From NCBI GenBank assembly GCA_036250225.1, contig JAPZLL010000026.1:434001-498000 (forward strand): DNA of 64,000 nucleotides. Reading direction: 5' to 3'. Made by a program: the position numbers and the translations under genes. Below the pieces are notes generated by a model that ran no database searches, was not told where the DNA came from, and saw only the letters and a program-made list of their open reading frames with translations. Each line of letters begins with the position of its first letter. The stretch's first letter is position 1. Below are positions 1 to 12,135 of this stretch, in pieces. Origin of the DNA: Cercophora sp. LCS_1 (taxonomy: Eukaryota; Ascomycota; Sordariomycetes; Sordariales; Lasiosphaeriaceae).

Positions 1-3000
1 AGAGTGCCGGGCTCAGGAGTCAGGTATCGAAGGGGAGGGCGGGGTGGGAGTGGGTTGTCTCGTCCCCGTTTTCGGTGTTTGGCGGGACTCAGGGGGGCGG
101 TCGGGGCCGGGACACAAGACCGTCATCGGGCAATCGGAATCATGTCACCAGCTGCGGAGCCGTGCACCATGTCTGTGTCGCCTGGGCGCCTGATGGTGGT
201 AGATGTGGGCGGGCTGCTGCGTCAGGTCGCTTTGCAAACAAATTGGGAGCGAACCCAAACGATTTCTTTTTTTGCTGGTTTTGCCTGGGGCGATTGGTGG
301 GGGGAGTTGAGCACCCGTCGTATCGGGTGGCGGTCGGCTGTGCGGAATTGGAACACACAGACTGTGGATACCTCGGTCGCATTGCCGCCTTTCCAGGTTT
401 GCGCTGCTCGCTCTGCCAGCGTCGCGGTCGCTTTTTCCTGGAACTTTAGCGATGAGGGTGTCGTCTGTGGTCACCAGGCGTCGTCGGGCTCAATGCGCCG
501 AATGCACTGCTTCACACCCAGATGCACCGCACAGACTTGCCAACATACGAGGCCGGTTGCAGAGGCAGAGAGAGGGTAATGCACCGAGCCCGAGGCGGTT
601 TAGCTGGCGGGGAGATAAGGCAGCGACAGCGGACCACGGCAAGGCGGTCGGTCGGCTGATGACCGTGGGCGATTTGACGATGACGGCGACAACGGAGGAC
701 TGGCAATCGCGACCCGTTGGAACGTTGGAAGGATTGCGTCAAAGTCTGGTCGCCACTGCCTGTCATGTAAAAATCAGGTGAGCGGCAGGTGTCTCAACCC
801 TAACCCTTAAGGCGGCATCGTGTTGAGTCTAGACCAGCTGGGGCTCCCAACAACCCGGCCATGTTGAGTCACTGCATGCGTGGTTTTGAGCCATTTGACA
901 GCCAAAAGCTGAAGTAATTAGGTAAGTTTTGTGTGTTGGTGAAGCCTACGAGTCGCGATTCCCACGCGCGCTAAGTCCTAAGAATCAAGGCCAACACTCG
1001 TTGCCCCACTCTCAACCTCCATTGCACCAGTTCGAAAGAAAAAAAGAGATCGAAATAACAATACACTCCGTTTGAGCTTGTGTTTTCTCTGCGCTTTGGT
1101 CAATTGTCGGTGACATCCTCGTCGTCGATATCTTGGTTTCCGGGGATTGATTCTGTTGTTGCTCGGTTCGCCAATGAGGTCCAAGTTGCGATTGGAAACA
1201 GCGATCACGACATTCGATGCAACCCTGGTCAAAGCACCTGGTCCTTGAATGGGCAGAGGATTGATGTTCTCATGATCTGCCCGCCCCAGTTTTGAGATGT
1301 GGTTCGCTCCTTCCCGCTCAAAACATCTCCAGTCATGCAAGTTGCAGAGACACAGCAAAGTGTTCCAGAAGCCGCGCTCCTCACACCACCGCCGCGTGCA
1401 CTTTCCCGTCCCAAATTCAGACCTGTTTTCAGAAGTCAAAGTCAAGGAACTACAGCAACGATTGTTGACACTCAATGCGAATGATCGTAAATAGGTATGT
1501 TGACATGTTCAAACCCGGTTTACAGCGCTCTTCACACCCATTTCCCAGCACCAACCCGAACCCGTCTGACGCCCCCAAGCTGACTGGCGGGACTGCCACG
1601 GCGATCCGGGAACGGACCGCGTACCACGCACGAACTGGCAGCGTCTGCGTTTGTGCGGGCCCAGCACGTTCAGACAACTCAGGCTATTTGCGCATTACCC
1701 CCAGTGCGACCCTCCTCATGTCCCCCTTACGGCCAGAGATCGAGTCTGGGTGTCCCCTCGCGTATCGGACACCGAACCCATTTTCTCGCCCTCACCACCG
1801 TCAGTGTCTTGGTGTGGGAAGCTTGTGCCAATAGTCATGGCTGCTTCGTTTGTAGCTGCAGCTGCTCGATACAGCACCGTGGATTCCTCGTTTTTGTCAT
1901 TGTTTTGTCACACATTCGGTAAAGATTTGAAGAGATAAACTACCAACAGATTGCCTCGAAATCAAAAGCCACCAAGTTTAGGTGCAGCAGTCAGCAAGCC
2001 AGGCATGGACAAGGGGTGTTTGGGACCGCGGCGCTGGTTCAGCCAACGACGAGGCCTCGGACTGCTGCACGAAAGAGCAGAGCACGGTCGTGAGTCTGCA
2101 GCACCCGGGCTGCCGTCGCGCCTCGACTGGAGGGGCCCAAGGCGGGGAAGAATGCAACTCCGCGTGTTGCATAATATCGATCAAGAGGGCCGGCAATATG
2201 GGTCTGCTATACACGGCGGGCGGGGTCTCGGCGGGTATTTGGCCACCAGATTGGCCTCTGGTCGCCGACGCGCAGAAAGACAGCGTGGACTTGCAGACAA
2301 TTCCATCTGCAAGAGAGACGCACATCCATACATGCATACAGACTTACAGCTGGCTGCCTGTGTCGTCGGCATCAAGGTCACACAGGCCGACCCTCCCTCT
2401 CGGCCATTGCTGGAACAAGGTTGCCAGATGCAATGGCAAGACAAGCCAGACCCAACCAGGTAATGCATCCCGAGGTCAGTCGGTCAGAGTTGTACTTGCT
2501 AGACACTGGGTGCAGAATGCAGAAATGCAACCCATTGACCCGTTGCTGTGCCACACAGACGGTGGATTCCCTTGGTCACAGAATTGGTCGAGAAGAGTTC
2601 CAAAAGGAGCATCACTGGCACGGACGGCTCGCCTCCCGGGGGAAGGAATGCCTTTTAAGTTGCAGACGGTGCAGTTTGGCGAGAGGAAAGCGGCAAAGCT
2701 TCAGGCTATGTGCCCGCAATGATTAAGAGAAGCGCGGCCCTGCGACGTCTTGGCCTCGGGTTGTCCTACCCAGGCGCCTAATCGACACACAGACGAATGG
2801 CGGCATAGACCACACGGATATAGCCAGATCCATATGCGTTGCAGGAGACACGGCTCGTCTGCGCCTTGGCATGGACTGCAGGCGATCAAGGGTCTGAATA
2901 TTTACTACCGGGACCAAGCAGACGGGCGAATCGGATGCCGTGAGCTTTGTTGACTTGCATTGGCCTGGGATTGAAGACGCGGAATATGGAGGAATATGGT

Positions 3001-3286
3001 TAGCATTTTCCAATATTGGCTCTCCCACCTGCCTGATCAACGCTCGTCTGGTGTTGACAGCCTGAGAGCCAAGGGTATATAAGTGAACGGGAGTGATCTC
3101 TCGCCTATCGTTTCGTCATGCGTGTCCTGGTTCCCAGCAACCTGTCTTTTATCCAGGAGTTGTAGCAAGGAAAGCCCTAACGGACGCAAGGGTTCACCTC
3201 TCTCACCTTTGTTGATGTCCTTGCCTTGTCCGAGGTCATCGAAACTTTGCCTCTTCACACCTGATGCTTCTTCAACCTCGCCCACA
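1..3286. other. Long non-coding stretch at window start
   Basis: I see no convincing gene here. Open frames exist on both strands (for example about 1982-2722 on +), but their translations are low-complexity, lack recognisable motifs and are contradicted by overlapping frames of similar length. The last 210 bases form the promoter and leader of the next gene. Confidence 0.5.
3076..3083 (+). promoter_or_regulatory. TATA-like box of the MOCOS-like gene
   Basis: TATATAAG lies about 205 bases before the chosen ATG at 3287. A long pyrimidine-rich leader follows it, as is common in fungal genes. Confidence 0.4.
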
Positions 3287-4796
3287 ATGAGCATTCACAC
3301 CCTCTACCCAGAATACCTCACCACCCTCCCCCTCGACGACATCCGCGAGACCGAGGTACGTCTCTGTCTCCTCCCATTCTCTCCCTCTGGCTAACAAACA
3401 ACCGCAGTACCCCCACCTCGACGCCAACTCGCACACCTACCTCGACTACACCGGCACCTCCCTCCCCTCCCTCACCCAGCTCCGCACGCACCACGCCCGC
3501 CTAACCTCCGACATCTACGGCAACCCGCACTCCATCAACCCAACCTCATCCCTCTCCACCGATGCCATAAACTCGGCCAAAGCCCGCATCTTATCCCACC
3601 TCAACGCCTCCCCATCCGAATACGCCGTCATCTTCACCCCCAACGCCTCGGGCGCCGCCCGTCTCGTCGGGGAATCCTACCCCTTTTCCCGTCGCACACG
3701 CTTCGTCCTGACAGCAGACAACCACAACTCCATCAACGGTCTCCGCGAATTCGCCCGCAAGAAATCATCCCGCGTATCCTACATCCCCGTGCACGCGCCC
3801 GAACTCCGCGTCGACGCGGGCGACGTCATCCAAGCGCTCCCCAAAAAGGGCCGTTTACGCGACTTGTGGTGCGGACGCAGCCACGCCCACGACGAAAGTC
3901 GGAATGGACTCTTCGCCTACCCAGCGCAGAGTAACTTCTCCGGCGTGAAGCACCCCTTGACATGGGTATCCATGGCGCAGGAACGGGGGTATGACGTCTT
4001 GTTGGACGCGGCAGCGTATCTACCGACCAACCAGCTGGATCTCGGCGTGACGAAGCCCGAGTTTGTCACAGTCAGTTGGTACAAAGTTTTTGGGTACCCT
4101 ACTGGCGTGGGGTGCTTGGTCGCGAAGAAGGAGGCGTTGCGACGGTTGAAACGGCCCTGGTTTAGCGGCGGCACGGTCATGGCTGCTGCGGTCGGGATTG
4201 ATTTTCACAAGATGGCCGAGGGCGGGGAAGGGTTCGAGGACGGGACGGTGAATTTTGCGAGTATACCGGACGTGGAGGTCGGGCTGGATTGGGTGTCCAA
4301 GGTCGGGAGGGGCATGGTGGAGACGAGGGTCAAATGCTTGACGGGGTGGTTTTTGAAACGGCTGCTGGAGATGCGGCATAGCGATGGGTTTCCGATGGCT
4401 GTGGTGTATGGACCGCACGACATGAAGATGCGCGGCGGGACGGTGGCGTTTAATTTTCTGGATACGGCGGGGAAGGTGGTTGATGAGCGGCTGGTGGCGT
4501 ACGAGTCGGCTGCCGCGATGATTTCGTTACGGACGGGGTGTTTTTGTAATCCGGGCGTTGGGGAGAGCGCGTTTGGGTTGGATGTCAAGGTGTTGAATAC
4601 ATTTTACAAGAGGGACGAGGCGACCATGGATGATTACGTCCAGGCGATCGGGCTGCCGTCGGGAGGAGCTATCAGGGTGTCGTTTGGCATTGCGTCGACG
4701 GCGAAGGATGTTGACAAGTTTTTTGGGTTTGCGGAAAAGACATACAAGGATAGGCACACGTCCTCGATTGGACTGCCGCCGCGAGAACACTGCTAG
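3287..4796 (+). CDS. MOCOS-like PLP enzyme (aminotransferase class V), no MOSC domain
   Basis: Exons 3287-3355 and 3408-4796 give 485 aa; the 52-bp intron has GTACGT, CTAAC and CAG signals. The protein matches the N-terminal half of molybdenum cofactor sulfurase, a PLP-dependent cysteine desulfurase fold. Visible motifs are LFAYPAQSNFSG, the DAAAYLPTNQLDL stretch, SWYKVFGYPTG with the likely PLP lysine, and RTGCFCNPG with the likely persulfide cysteine. Full-length fungal MoCo sulfurases (HxB type) carry a C-terminal MOSC domain of about 300 aa; this one stops after the PLP domain. Its substrate therefore cannot be assigned from sequence: it may sulfurate a cofactor with a separate MOSC partner or do something else. 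The coding strand changes from very C-rich to very G-rich near 3900-4000. Confidence 0.88.
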
Positions 4797-5051
4797 ACAG
4801 CGCATTTCTTTTTTGTCATTTTTCTATGTCTTGATACCTGGGCGGTTACCAGATCGAAAAACGGGTTGGTTTGGGTCGGTTTGGGTTGGCGTTTGGTGGA
4901 AAGGGGGTCACAGCACCTTACTTACAACTACAATCAGTAGCTTTTCTTGTGTCAAATAATTACAATTCAAAACATTGAACAATCATGACTCTGTTGCGAT
5001 GTTGCAAGTGCCAGGCTATATACAAGAAGTCTCAACCGCCGGGTATCTCCA

Positions 5052-6488
5052 TTACGACAAAGTGGGAACAGTCCAGGGGCTCCATGTGGCCAGGTTAAAG
5101 TTGTGGTTCTGGCTGGTCCTCAGAATGTTGGTGGTGCCAGCATTGGCATTGTTGAGCAGGAACTTGCCGATAAAGGCGTTCAGCTCAGTTCCCTGCTGCG
5201 ACGACGGGAAACTGCAGTGCGAGTTTCCGCCAACCTGCGAGTAGCCAAAGTTGTTCAAGGCGCCCAGAGCCTCCCACTGCTTGCGGGCAATGGCCATGCA
5301 TCCATAGGTCGAAAGCTTACCGAGCCACTCCATGTCGGTGTTCTCCATGACGTACAAGGCCCTGGGCGCAATCAGGCCAGCCAGCAAGTGGTGGTCAAAC
5401 GGCAGTGAGTTGACGCTGTTGACATAGTTGTTGAAGGTGGGTGAGAACCACACGTTCTCTGTCACAATCTGGGGCGCGTCCTGGACGTTGGTGCCCTGCG
5501 ACTTTTGCCAGCCAGCAATACGCCAGCAGCCAGAGCCACCAGCACCCGACTCCTGCGGGAGCGTGAGGGCAATACGGGGCTCTAGAGCACCGGCAACAAT
5601 GGCACCCTTTCCGTTGCGGGAACAGCCAGTGACACCGAGGCGCTTGGGGTCGATGCCGGCACCCGGCTGCTGCTCAAGTGCATCGATGATACGAGAGACA
5701 CCCCAAGCCCAGGCGGTGAGAGCACCGGCACTGTGGCTGCTGCCGTAGAGGGTGTAGAACTTGCCCTGGCCGCGCGAGGAGCCGCTCTGCTGGGCAGCGA
5801 TGTCGTCGTTGTTGAAGCCGATGGTGGCAACGCCAGCGGGGACGGGGATGCTGGCGCCATAGGTGCCGTAGTTGATGATGGCCGGGTGGGGACCCGTGCC
5901 CGAGGGAAGGTTGGAGATGGTCACCGAGAAGGAGATGGACTTGCCATTGGCCGACACATTGATGGTCAACGTGTTCCCGGACAGGCTGGACGTCACGGTG
6001 GGCTTCTCGGGAAGAGTACCGAGCTCATAGCGCTGGAGGAGTTGGCTGATTTCCTTCTGACGGCACTCCCAGTCCGCCTTGGATGTGACCTTGGCACCGC
6101 CAGCAAAGGTAAAAGGGTCGTTCAAGGTCGACCATGAGCCGCTGATGCTGCCGGGGACGGCCGGGCATGTGCCGGGATTGGGGTTGGGATTGGGGTTGGT
6201 TGTGGTGGTGGGCTGCTGGGGCTGGGTGACGGTGGTTAGAGTTGTCGGGGGAGCCGCCGTGGTAGGCTGAGCAGTCGTAGTAGGCTGGGGCTGGGCTGTG
6301 GTTGCTGCCGTTCCGGGCAAGCACTGGTGATACCACGGGTTGAGCTCGGTGCAGACGGACCCAGAGACGCAGGTCCGGCCGCCGGTCCAGTTGTTGCCGC
6401 CACACTGGCCCCAGAGAGGCTGCTGTGCGTCAACACCAGCGGCGGCGAGCACCAGGAGAAGAGACGAGGCAACGCGGGGAGACAACAT
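5052..6488 (-). CDS. 4-O-methyl-glucuronoyl methylesterase, CE15 with N-terminal CBM1
   Basis: Single exon, 478 aa. The start is the ATG just before a classic signal peptide (about residues 1-21); the frame is open 93 bases further upstream but that leader is not signal-like. Residues 22-57 are a fungal cellulose-binding module (QCGG...C...C...QC). A Thr/Pro linker with an Asn-Pro repeat runs to about 106, then the CE15 catalytic domain. The nucleophile motif GCSRNGKG puts Ser at about 290; the Glu in LPQESGAGG (about 313) and the His in GNSHC (about 424) complete the triad. The family cleaves ester bonds between lignin alcohols and 4-O-methyl-glucuronic acid of xylan. It is secreted and points to growth on plant biomass. 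Confidence 0.95.
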   Translation of the reverse strand: MLSPRVASSLLLVLAAAGVDAQQPLWGQCGGNNWTGGRTCVSGSVCTELNPWYHQCLPGTAATTAQPQPTTTAQPTTAAPPTTLTTVTQPQQPTTTTNPNPNPNPGTCPAVPGSISGSWSTLNDPFTFAGGAKVTSKADWECRQKEISQLLQRYELGTLPEKPTVTSSLSGNTLTINVSANGKSISFSVTISNLPSGTGPHPAIINYGTYGASIPVPAGVATIGFNNDDIAAQQSGSSRGQGKFYTLYGSSHSAGALTAWAWGVSRIIDALEQQPGAGIDPKRLGVTGCSRNGKGAIVAGALEPRIALTLPQESGAGGSGCWRIAGWQKSQGTNVQDAPQIVTENVWFSPTFNNYVNSVNSLPFDHHLLAGLIAPRALYVMENTDMEWLGKLSTYGCMAIARKQWEALGALNNFGYSQVGGNSHCSFPSSQQGTELNAFIGKFLLNNANAGTTNILRTSQNHNFNLATWSPWTVPTLS

Positions 6489-7964
6489 CTTGAAAGTGTC
6501 CGAGGAAGAGCGGTTGCTTGCCGGCCTCAAGCTGCCACAATCCGGGCCCTGAGGGCTCTTATAATCAAACCGTGGAACCAAACATGACGACTTTGCGGTG
6601 TGCTTGCGTTGACACCATCTTCAGATCTGGTCCGTGATACCATGTTTCACTGACAAGACCTCCGGTAGTAACCCATAATCAGGCTATAGAACATTCCACG
6701 CTGGTGAACCATTCCATCACGTCTTGGTCGCTGCCATTGAGTCCCATCGCCGCTCAGCCAAGGCACAGCTGAGCCCTCTTTTGGTTTAACCTTCGGGAGG
6801 TAGAAACCGGGGGTGGCATTCTCTTTTAGCCTGAATGTCCGAGCGGCGACTTCCACGTGAAGCTTGGGCTGATGGGGCGAACTAATATCTCTCTACCGGG
6901 TTTGTCTTTGCGGAGAACCTGGAATGCGGAAAGATCTGGTGACATTGTGGGCGAGGTGATAATGTCTGGTTGCAAGCATCATTCGAACCATCGTGTTCTT
7001 ATCCCCTTTCTTTCGTCTCCAAGATTCGCTCATGTGTTATGAGCCGGAGACTCGGTGCCCCGGATCATGAACCCTACTACCCCAGATCCAGGATCTCAAA
7101 CCTGGAAAAGCCAAGCTGAGATGGCCTGCCTAGGGTACAAAGCCCCGAAGGGAATAGTCCAGCTCTTCTCGTCAGGTCGCACTGGTTCAGGGCTGCTCGA
7201 TCTTTGCAAACCTGGAGGGCCCCTGGCCACCACAGCAAGCCGCTCGCCCGTTCGGCGAAATCTCCCGTTTTTCCACCAACCTCCTCTTGTTTTGGCATGA
7301 CGCGGATCCTCCGGGGCGGGACTGGGGGAGGGGCTGGTGGGTGGTGTTGACGTGCAACGGCTCTTGGGTGCCATCGCTGCTTGGCATCCAGGTGACGGAG
7401 GACCAACAAGGAAATTTTGGATCGGATGTGCTGTCTTGGGCCCGGAAGTGTAAACCCCGGCCCGGTTCCACGACACCTTCCCATGCCATGTTGTGCTGCT
7501 GTTGCTGCCAGGGCCCGCGTTTTGCATGCCACGTGCCGCCGACATCGTCCTTAGCCCGGTTTAGACGGCGCTTGCACTCAGCACGAAGCGGCTCTGCCTG
7601 GTGCCAACCCGGTTTGAGATTGACTGAGATTGATTGAGATATTCGAAGGCGTGGGGGGCGATTCGAGACGCGTCGTGGAGGATACCTAATACCAAGTACG
7701 TGGTTGGCGATCTTCGGTGATGAAAGGATGTCGGAGTTTGACTCGTCGCATCAGGGCGTTGATCGATCCAGTCCACCGAAACATGCAAATAATCAGAAAT
7801 CGATGGGCTGGTTTCACCACCTTGAAAGTTACGTCCACCCTTGTCCCGCGCAAACAGGGAAAGAAAACAATTTCAAATTGTGTAAACCGACCAAAAGGCT
7901 GCCTGCTCTGTAAATGGCCCAGCATCAAGCTGGCCATCTCCACCATCTGTGCAGTCGCTCCTTC
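6489..7964. other. Glucuronoyl esterase promoter and intergenic region
   Basis: No gene seen. This is the upstream region of the minus-strand esterase. GGCTAA, the core bound by xylanase regulators of the XlnR/XYR1 type, occurs on the minus strand at about 6826-6831 and 7551-7556. Such six-base matches are expected by chance, so they are only suggestive. Confidence 0.35.
6558..6563 (-). promoter_or_regulatory. TATA-like box of the glucuronoyl esterase gene
   Basis: On the minus strand TATAAG lies about 70 bases before the ATG at 6488, a usual place for a fungal TATA element. Confidence 0.45.
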
Positions 7965-9086
7965 CTACTTTGCCACTTGGACATCCACAAAATTAATAAT
8001 GGGCTGAATGAATGTCTCCCATCCGGGAACAGAAGAATCCTTCCCGAGTCAGCGAAGTCAACGACACTCGGAAAAACACGGATTCCAACTCACCGTATAC
8101 TTGCGGTCCCAAACATGCGGCATGCCCTCTTCGTAGCACTCAACAACCGGCACCCCAATCTTTTTCAACTCCACCGCAAAATCCCGACTTTGCTTCACCG
8201 GAACCGCCTCATCACCAGTCCCATGCAACAAGGCCGTCGGCGGGAAACTCTTGCCTCCCTCCCTCAACAACAAAAGCGGCGACATCTCGTTGACACGCTT
8301 CTCCAATCCCTCCTTGTCGTCAAATCTCTCCGGGTGAAAAATCGCATTGAGCATCAATTCTTTTCCTTTCGGATGCGTCGACAGCCAAACATGCAACTCG
8401 GCTTGCTTCCTCACCCGCTCGGTAAACTCCCACTTGACACTCCAGAACTCACTCAAGTCCGCCTCGGTGTACTGGTCCATCTCATCCCACGCGTGGGCCT
8501 CCGTCATGACATTCTTCGGGTCTCTGTCCTCGAGGAATTTCTCTAGTTCGGTGGCGCTCCACTCGCCCTTCCATTCAGCAGGGGCTACGTTTCTGTCCAG
8601 GTCCAGCATTCCGAGGAAGTCGACCAGTCCATAGATGTCGATCACGGCTTTGGGCGGGGGGCTGGGGAGATGGAAGGGCATCAGGGTGGCGAAGAGGCCG
8701 CCTGCTGAGTCGCCGCACAGGACATAGCGATCGATATCGACTTTGTCTCCGCCGAGGATGGAGGGCAAAGTGAAGCGACACCAGGCTACGGCTTCGAGGC
8801 AGTCGGCGAGTTGTTGGTCCAGTGAGACTTGGGGAGCCAGGCGGTAGCTGTGGGAGATGATGTGGTAGCCGTGGCTTTGGAAGCCGGAGTGTAGCCACCA
8901 GGGCGGGGTAAAGTGATGGGCTGCGAGAAAGCCGCCGCCATGGGTGTGCAGGATGAAGGGGGCTGGGGAGGTGACCGAAGCGGCCCAGATGCGGATCGAG
9001 AGGGTTGTGCCACTTGCCGAGACAAAGGTATGGTCGGAGGTATGGACAGGGACAGAGGGAGGGAGGACTGGCTTTTCGGCTGACAT
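7965..9086 (-). CDS. alpha/beta hydrolase, HSL-like (lipase/esterase)
   Basis: Exons (minus) 8094-9086 and 7965-8039 give 355 aa. The intron 8040-8093 has GTGAGT, CTGAC and AAG signals; splicing replaces a short read-through tail with one ending in FVDVQVAK. The HGGG oxyanion motif is at about residues 49-52, the nucleophile elbow GDSAGG at about 125-130, Asp in HGTGDEAVP and His in GMPHVWD follow in order. No signal peptide is visible, so it is probably intracellular; the substrate is unknown. An in-frame ATG at 9215 would add 43 residues rich in Ser and Arg, but its context is poorer than that of the ATG at 9086. Composition switches from C-rich to G-rich near 8600. Confidence 0.85.
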
Positions 9087-9316
9087 GATGGCGGCTGCGA
9101 CAGGCTCAATCTTGTTGCGAAGAGTTGGAGTTGAGGAAGAGCTGCTGTTGCGGGAATAGTCGAGGTTCCGCTTGGTGGAGCGGGGAAAAGGGGTGGCTCC
9201 TCTGCCGAGATTCATGCATCTTCCCGTGGAGACAGCCCAAAAGGGACAACAGTGAGTAAAATCAAGACAGTTTTTGGTTCCAAACTAAACACAACTAACT
9301 CATCGCAGCATTCAAC

Positions 9317-10147
9317 TTACAAAACCTCTCCCCTCCTCCTGAACCCCTTTCCCTTTCCCTTTCCCTTGCCCACACTCGGCCCCGGGTTCCCACCCATGGG
9401 CGTAATGGTGTGCACAAACCGCAACTTGCCACCCTCAAGTCTGAACTCGTGGCTATCCGCAAGACTCCCAAACGTCAAGAAGATACTGACGGCCCCCATG
9501 ACCTCGTCAATCACATAGCGCCGATTCGTCAGCTTGACATTATCCGGAATCCCCACATCGCACCGATCATTGGCGCCACCATTTCCGGTATACGCACCCC
9601 CTTCGAGTCTGCTGCACGGCCTGCCCCAGGGAACAACAACGCTCTTGTCACTAAAGATATCCAAGTACGCATCCCCGCCCGCCTTGATAGCCTCGCGCGT
9701 ATCCCGCTTGTCAGCCGGGATCTCGGTCCACGCCTCGCGACTTGCCCAGTGCAGCGTGCCGGTCACATTGAACAGCCAGTCGCCGGTCGAGGAAATGATG
9801 CCGTCAAAGCGCGTCAAAGAGCCGTTGGTGAACCACAGCTGGTACCCGTTGACGTAGGGCTTGGGGCCCGTGGCCGAGATCAGCTCCGTGTAGGTGGCGC
9901 ATTGCGTCGTGTCGAGCGAGTGGCGCGAGTGGTCGACTTTGAGGGCTGTCTTGAGGATGCCCGACGCAAACGTCGCCGGCTTGAGGTTCTCATTGTACTC
10001 GAGCGTTGAGCCAACGGGCTTGAGAAGCGACGGGTCGCCGGCTGCTTGGGCAGCGAGGAGCGAGTCAGCGGCGGATTTGAGAAATTCGCGAGTGCAGTCT
10101 GCAGCCAAGGTGCCCAGAGGCGCCGCAAGAAGGAGAGAGAGCTTCAT
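9317..10147 (-). CDS. Secreted DUF8021-type protein
   Basis: Single exon, 276 aa. A signal peptide (MKLSLLLAAPLGTLAA) is followed at once by a Cys. The body resembles the fungal secreted family usually annotated DUF8021: an alpha+beta fold with conserved VNGYQLWFTNGS, a region around FNVTGTLHWAS, PWGRPCSRLEGG and a Cys pair near NDRCDVGIP. The function of the family is not known to me. The C-terminus carries a Gly-Lys repeat encoded by a GGGAAA-type run at about 9344-9366, then a basic tail. The gene lies 230 bases upstream of the co-oriented hydrolase; nothing shows they are linked in function. Confidence 0.8.
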   Translation of the reverse strand: MKLSLLLAAPLGTLAADCTREFLKSAADSLLAAQAAGDPSLLKPVGSTLEYNENLKPATFASGILKTALKVDHSRHSLDTTQCATYTELISATGPKPYVNGYQLWFTNGSLTRFDGIISSTGDWLFNVTGTLHWASREAWTEIPADKRDTREAIKAGGDAYLDIFSDKSVVVPWGRPCSRLEGGAYTGNGGANDRCDVGIPDNVKLTNRRYVIDEVMGAVSIFLTFGSLADSHEFRLEGGKLRFVHTITPMGGNPGPSVGKGKGKGKGFRRRGEVL

Positions 10148-10618
10148 CTCGGTGAGTTTTTACCACGGATATCTTAGTCTGGCGGGGTGCAGTTGAAGCT
10201 CGATCGAGGACAAAGTAGAAAAAGTGAGGGGATATAAGTGGTTTTAGAGAGAGAAACCATGAACCCGTTTTGGGGTAGGAGGGAGAATTTCCGCACATAT
10301 CCAGGAACAAGGTTCCTAGTGGCTACGATTGTCACTTGGTCGATCTGCCGTTGTCATATTTGGGGCTTGCTAAGGCCTAGATTTCATTGTCCCCGCACCT
10401 CACGACGAGTTGATGATGGGTTTGTACTCAGGCTAAACCGTCAACTTACGGCTCTGAGATCAGATGGGGAACACACAACGTTGGGGTCATATCGTTTACT
10501 ATAGCCACACGGCTATACCGGCCAAACAAGGAAATATTGGGGAAACCGAACAAGCCATCGCTTGCTGTTCGGTGCATGGCTTGGCCCGGCACGTACCACA
10601 TTCCGTCTGAGGATACCC

Positions 10619-10640
10619 GCGCCGCGCGCCGCGCGCCGCT
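10619..10640. repeat. Short GC-rich tandem repeat (unit GCCGCGC, about 3 copies)
   Basis: Three near-perfect seven-base units of alternating G and C stand out from the flanking sequence. No function can be assigned. Confidence 0.6.
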
Positions 10641-12127
10641 GTCACGTCGGCATTCACCTGGGAGCGCTAACACTTCTGCTTGTTTCTGGTTTTGTCAAAT
10701 GGAAAGGGGTTGTTTTCGCTGCGGGGTTAGCTTCGGGGCTTGTTTTGTCTCCCTGTGTCCCCAACTTGGACCTGGAGTTCAACCAACATCGCCACTTGGT
10801 CCAGGTATTCTGGGACTAGTAGCATCCGAGCGTGATGACACCATCGCGAGAATTCCCAATTCCGGATATCGGGAGCATCTGATTGTTTACGTGCTCTGCT
10901 GACACTGGTGATGGTCGCTAATGGTGGTTCACATTAGACTCGCACCGCTCAAGTCTTCTTTTGTATCTCAGTGTAAGCTTCGAAGCTGACAACTCGAGGA
11001 TAAATGAAGATGCGCATGACAGATACAACACCGAACATTTTCGGAAGACGACAGAGGGACCGTGCGGTCGGTATCGAGTACTACCTCCTCAGTCCAACCA
11101 CGCAAGACAAAACGAAGCAGCGACTCCGAAAAGGCCAAGTCACTGCCCAACACCTTGCTTCCATTTTCGTACCTCGAGCAGTGTAACTGGACATTGACTG
11201 ACATCGGATGTCCAACCACGGTAATGCCGAGGCAAAAAGAAAAAGGCAAAGCTGGACACGATTGGGCTCTGTGTTGCCATGTTGGACACTTGCATATCTG
11301 TGGCTTCTTCCATGCACGTGGGGGTCTTCTCCAGATCTCGGGTGCGCAGAAAATGACCTGTCTCTTTTTTTTCTGCATTTCCCCTGAACTCTGCTCTATG
11401 AAAACGGCTAGGGCTATTTCTTTGGTTCTACTTTGCTGTGTGCATATATGCCGAACTTCCCTCAACCATGCCATGAATCACAACACCACTCTTCTCAAAG
11501 ACGGGCTACCTCCGCCGCTTGTTCCGAGGGCATCAACCGTATCATGAAGTTGGGCTTTGGTTGACGTTCCACAGCATCGACCCCTAAATACTTGATTTTC
11601 AGCTCCTCGCACGTCGCCCATTGGATCATCCGCACTGTCGCGACCCATAGCCTATTGGCTTGTCGTTCTCTGCGCGATCTTTTCCGACAGGGAGGCCATT
11701 TCCCCACATGCATGACGCGAACTTGTGGATGGAGATGGAGCACGTCTGTCGTCGGGGATGATGGACTTGTACCACGTTTAGCAAGCTCAGAAGAGGCCGA
11801 TGATCGGATAGGCGGTAGAAGAGGGCCCAAGAAAAGGAAACTGCCACCCTAGGAATTAATTATCCAATCAAACTGGTCTCTTGCTTCCAACCCTCTCCTG
11901 TTGGCAGGCGGCAGAACCGCTTACCGTGTTGCTGATGAGTTGGCACGTTTGGAATGAGTCAAACTGGGACGGATGACCTAGATGGTGGACACGAGGACCG
12001 ATTGAGGTGGTAGTTGGGGCGGGCGAGCATCTTGTGGTGTTGACATGATTAGAAAGGGGGTGGATGAGGAGAGGTTGAGGCAATGGACCAAGGATATCTC
12101 CTATCAAGTCGGTGTGTCATGAACGAG

Positions 12128-12135
12128 TATAAAAG
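12128..12135 (+). promoter_or_regulatory. TATA box of the gene at 12271
   Basis: TATAAAAG lies about 140 bases before the ATG. The sequence between them is CA-rich, like a fungal 5' leader. Confidence 0.45.

Noticed and set aside
798..807. CCCTAACCCT, a telomere-like or telobox motif
   Set aside because: Less than two repeat units; short matches also occur near 21332, so chance is enough and it gives no evidence of a chromosome end.
1982..2722. A 246-aa open frame on the plus strand in the first 3 kb
   Set aside because: The translation is Cys/Trp/Ser-rich without any motif, is crossed by equally long frames on the other strand, and has no splice or promoter support.
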